From: Chloroflexota bacterium
GTDB taxonomy: Bacteria > Chloroflexota > UBA6077 > CF-72
Reading direction: 5' to 3'
Assembly: GCA_019247515.1 (NCBI GenBank)
Contig: JAFAOS010000025.1
Span: 1 to 35,106, forward strand
DNA length: 35,106 bases
This document shows, piece by piece, positions 33,400-35,106 of the stretch. Below the pieces are notes generated by a model, which did no database searches, was not told the DNA's origin, and was given only the letters and a program-made list of their open reading frames with translations. A program made the position numbers and the translations under genes. Each line of letters opens with the position of its first letter. The first letter of the stretch is position 1.

Positions 33400-33918
33400 T
33401 CACGCGCGGACTCTCGCCGGTCGCCTGGCCGCCGGCACGCGACCAGGAGCGGCGCGCTGCACGAGCGAGTCCGCGTGGGTCGCGACGGTCATTCGGCTGC
33501 GAGTCAGGAAGTCTCGAATAGTTGCCAGCTGGGCGTCGGAATAGGCGCTCAGGAGGCTCTCGGTGCTCCGGATCAATTGACCGAACACTTCGGCTTCGCG
33601 GCGCCCGACGCGAGCGGTAGCCTCGACGATGACGCGACGGCGGTCCGCCGGATCGGGTCGCCTGCGGGCGTAGCCGGCCTGCTCGAGGCGGTCGATCACG
33701 GTGGTGACACCGCCGGTGGTGAAATCCAGCGCGCGGGCCAGCTCGGTGGGCGTGAGGGCTCCGGCGCGACCGAGCAGCTCCAGGCAGCGCAGGTCGGTGC
33801 GATTGAGGCCGAAACATTCGGCGGCGAGGCTGTCGAGGCGGTCGATCTCGGTGGCGAGGCCGCGCAGCTCAGCCTGGACGTCGGCGACGCTGGGGCGTGG
33901 ATGCAATCTACTTGACAT
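33400..33918 (-). CDS. MarR-family transcriptional regulator
   Basis: 172 residues, ATG at 33918. Winged helix with LELLGRAGALTPTELARALDFTTGGVTTVIDRLEQAGYARRRPDPADRR, the standard MarR recognition helix and wing (DxRRxxV). The C-terminus is extended and Arg-rich. Divergent from a membrane-protein gene, with a clear palindrome between them. Confidence 0.92.
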   Translation of the reverse strand: MSSRLHPRPSVADVQAELRGLATEIDRLDSLAAECFGLNRTDLRCLELLGRAGALTPTELARALDFTTGGVTTVIDRLEQAGYARRRPDPADRRRVIVEATARVGRREAEVFGQLIRSTESLLSAYSDAQLATIRDFLTRSRMTVATHADSLVQRAAPGRVPAARRPARVRA

Positions 33919-33941
33919 TCTAGTAATCAGCAGTGTAAGCT
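33912..33941 (+). promoter_or_regulatory. Promoter for the 34042 membrane-protein gene
   Basis: TTGACA (33912-33917), 18 bases, TAAGCT (33936-33941). The -35 overlaps the MarR start codon on the other strand, and the -10 overlaps the palindrome at 33938. Confidence 0.45.
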
Positions 33942-33955
33942 AAATTTGGTTAGCT
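33938..33955. promoter_or_regulatory. MarR operator candidate
   Basis: Perfect inverted repeat AGCTAA-ATTTGG-TTAGCT. A second palindrome, GCAAG-CTA-CTTGC, lies at 33958-33970. Both are between the divergent genes and near the -10, as expected for MarR repression. Confidence 0.6.
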
Positions 33956-34041
33956 CGGCAAGCTACTTGCAGAGCTCACAGAAGTAGCCCTTGCTGATTT
34001 CGACGACGCTCCGCAATCCTCATTGGAAGGAATCTCGCTCG

Positions 34042-34716
34042 GTGAATTGCGACAGATCATCTTCTCTCTACACCGCGCTCGCCGGCCTGGCGGGCACGAT
34101 CCTGTTGATCGGTTCATTTGTCATCAATCCCGGCCCACCGGCTGGCGCAGGCCTGGACGAAGTCGTCGAGTTCGGCCGTCAGCATGCCACCAGCATCATG
34201 CTGGGCGGTTGGATGCAAGGCATGGGCAGTGTCCTCAGCGTGCTGTTCGCCGTGGGACTGGTACAGCTCGCGCGGCGCGCGAGCACCCTCGCAAGCTGGC
34301 TGACTGTGCTGTCGGGAATGGCCATCGTCAGTGCCACGTTGATCGAAACCGCGTCGTATTTCGCCTCGCTCGACGCCGGGCTGGGCGACAACCAGACGGT
34401 GCTGGCGACGGCGCTGACGCTCCTGAAGGCCGTGCAGCACCTCTACCTGATCGTTCCAGCCATCCTCCTGCCGGTCGGCTGGACGGTATTGCGTACTCGG
34501 CTGCTGCCAGCAGTTGCGGGCTACACTGGCCTGGCCGTCGGCGCGGCGCTGCAAGTGCTGGGTGTGGCGGGTCTGTTCTGGCCTGTGCAGCCCATCGTCG
34601 ACGACGTGTTGATCGTCCAGGGCGTGTGGTTCGTGGCGGCGAGCCTGATGCTGGGCTGGCAGGCGCTCGCGTCAGGTTCGCCCCAGAGCTCGAGCCGCCC
34701 ACTGGCGGTCGCGTGA
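34042..34716 (+). CDS. Six-helix integral membrane protein
   Basis: 224 residues from the GTG at 34042, with AAGGA about ten bases upstream; a longer frame from 33991 adds 17 unlikely residues. Six hydrophobic helices, roughly evenly spaced. Motifs LAGLAGTILLIGSFVINPGPP and QHATSIMLGGWMQGMGSVLSV. Same general layout as the protein at 15007-15756, which also stands divergent from a regulator. Function unknown. A YciI-like gene follows. Confidence 0.8.
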   Translation: MNCDRSSSLYTALAGLAGTILLIGSFVINPGPPAGAGLDEVVEFGRQHATSIMLGGWMQGMGSVLSVLFAVGLVQLARRASTLASWLTVLSGMAIVSATLIETASYFASLDAGLGDNQTVLATALTLLKAVQHLYLIVPAILLPVGWTVLRTRLLPAVAGYTGLAVGAALQVLGVAGLFWPVQPIVDDVLIVQGVWFVAASLMLGWQALASGSPQSSSRPLAVA

Positions 34717-34732
34717 GGTTAGAGGTGTCGTT

Positions 34733-35050
34733 ATGAAGTATGTCGTCTTTTATGATTCGGCGCCGAACCTCGAAACCAATGCTCCGCCGCATCTGCCGGC
34801 GCATATCGCCCGCTGGAAGCAATTCAAGGAACGCGGCGAGCTGCTGATGATTGGCACGTTCAGCAACGCGCAGGCCGAAGGTTCGATGGCAATCTTCACG
34901 ACGCGCGCCGCCGCGGAAGCCTTCGTCAAAGACGACCCTTTCGTCCTCCACGGCGTGGTCCAGTCGTGGCGGATCCGCGAGTGGCGCGAGGTCCTGTGGC
35001 CAGAGTCGGCCCAGGCCGCGCCGGCGTCGGACGCGGTAGAACGCACGTGA
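34733..35050 (+). CDS. YciI-family (YCII-domain) protein
   Basis: 105 residues, GAGGT six bases before the ATG. MKYVVFYDSAP, HIARWKQFKERGELLMIGTF, then AAEAFVKDDPFVLHGVVQSW and IREWREVL: the usual YCII pattern (KYVVxY, F...GxLxxxGP, A..F...DPFxxxGL...xxixxw). A small dimeric ferredoxin-like fold protein, often an accessory in catabolic or regulatory pathways. It is followed by an overlapping gene. Confidence 0.92.
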   Translation: MKYVVFYDSAPNLETNAPPHLPAHIARWKQFKERGELLMIGTFSNAQAEGSMAIFTTRAAAEAFVKDDPFVLHGVVQSWRIREWREVLWPESAQAAPASDAVERT

Positions 35051-35106
35051 CTGCCGAGGGGTCGCCGCGCTTCATGGGCATCCTGTTCCACTATCCGAAA
35101 CCCGAG
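35047..35106 (+). CDS. Start of a gene cut by the right edge
   Basis: GTG at 35047 overlaps the YciI stop (GTGA). Twenty codons are visible, containing RFMGILFHYPKPE. Such a start is seen in EthD-like and antibiotic-monooxygenase-like small proteins, but too little is present to decide. Confidence 0.5.
   Translation, partial: MTAEGSPRFMGILFHYPKPE

Noticed and set aside
1..35106. CRISPR arrays, tRNA or rRNA genes, insertion sequences
   Set aside because: No spaced repeats, cloverleaf-like segments, rRNA motifs or transposase motifs were noticed; a tRNAscan or Infernal run was not possible.

Overview
The window is GC-rich, bacterial, chromosomal DNA. I infer an uncultured Chloroflexota-like soil or sediment bacterium. 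The reasons are a giant BTAD/STAND/WD40 regulator, several Tat-type lipoprotein solute-binding proteins with Ala/Pro/Thr-rich linkers, three luciferase-like flavin oxidoreductases, many GTG/TTG starts and many 1-4 base gene overlaps. No rRNA, tRNA, CRISPR array, insertion sequence or phage structural gene was seen.

Layout. (1) 1-5337, minus: one very long reading frame running off the left edge. It encodes a DNA-binding BTAD domain, an nSTAND1-type NTPase, a coiled coil, one membrane helix, about 14 WD40 repeats and a type-1 periplasmic-binding domain, interrupted by a single TGA at 1441-1443 where a conserved Trp codon is expected. (2) 5497-7690: a low-density region with a few small membrane-protein genes and remnants of at least two, probably three, decayed genes (FAD monooxygenase, DUF1330-like, TPR regulator). 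(3) 7690-14226, minus: two paralogous lipoprotein solute-binding proteins flanking a two-gene unit, namely a large toxin-like zinc-metalloprotease protein with the LQRxAGNxAVxxLL motif and an unknown 224-residue partner. (4) 14291-16550: a TetR regulator divergent from a six-helix membrane protein and a damaged SDR dehydrogenase. (5) 16569-26848, minus: a compact run of eleven genes (LLM oxidoreductases, RidA, three alpha/beta hydrolases, an amidohydrolase and a Dpp/Opp-type importer without ATPases) that looks like an uptake-and-degradation pathway for an amide or N-heterocycle. (6) 26919-29703, minus: a deleted Abhydrolase_9 gene, a third LLM oxidoreductase and a berberine-bridge-type FAD oxidase. 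(7) 29845-33373: a three-gene ABC-2 exporter operon divergent from an XRE repressor and an ImmA/IrrE protease, with two copies of a 24-bp palindrome in the shared promoter. (8) 33400-35106: a MarR regulator divergent from a second six-helix membrane protein, a YciI-like protein and the start of a further gene.

The best candidates for something new are the membrane-spanning BTAD-STAND-WD40-binding-protein receptor, the XRE/ImmA-controlled exporter with duplicated operators, the toxin-like metalloprotease pair, the hairpin that pairs exactly with the ribosome-binding site of the solute-binding gene at 14226, and the Rut-like catabolic operon. All functional calls rest on motif recognition by eye; no database search was run.
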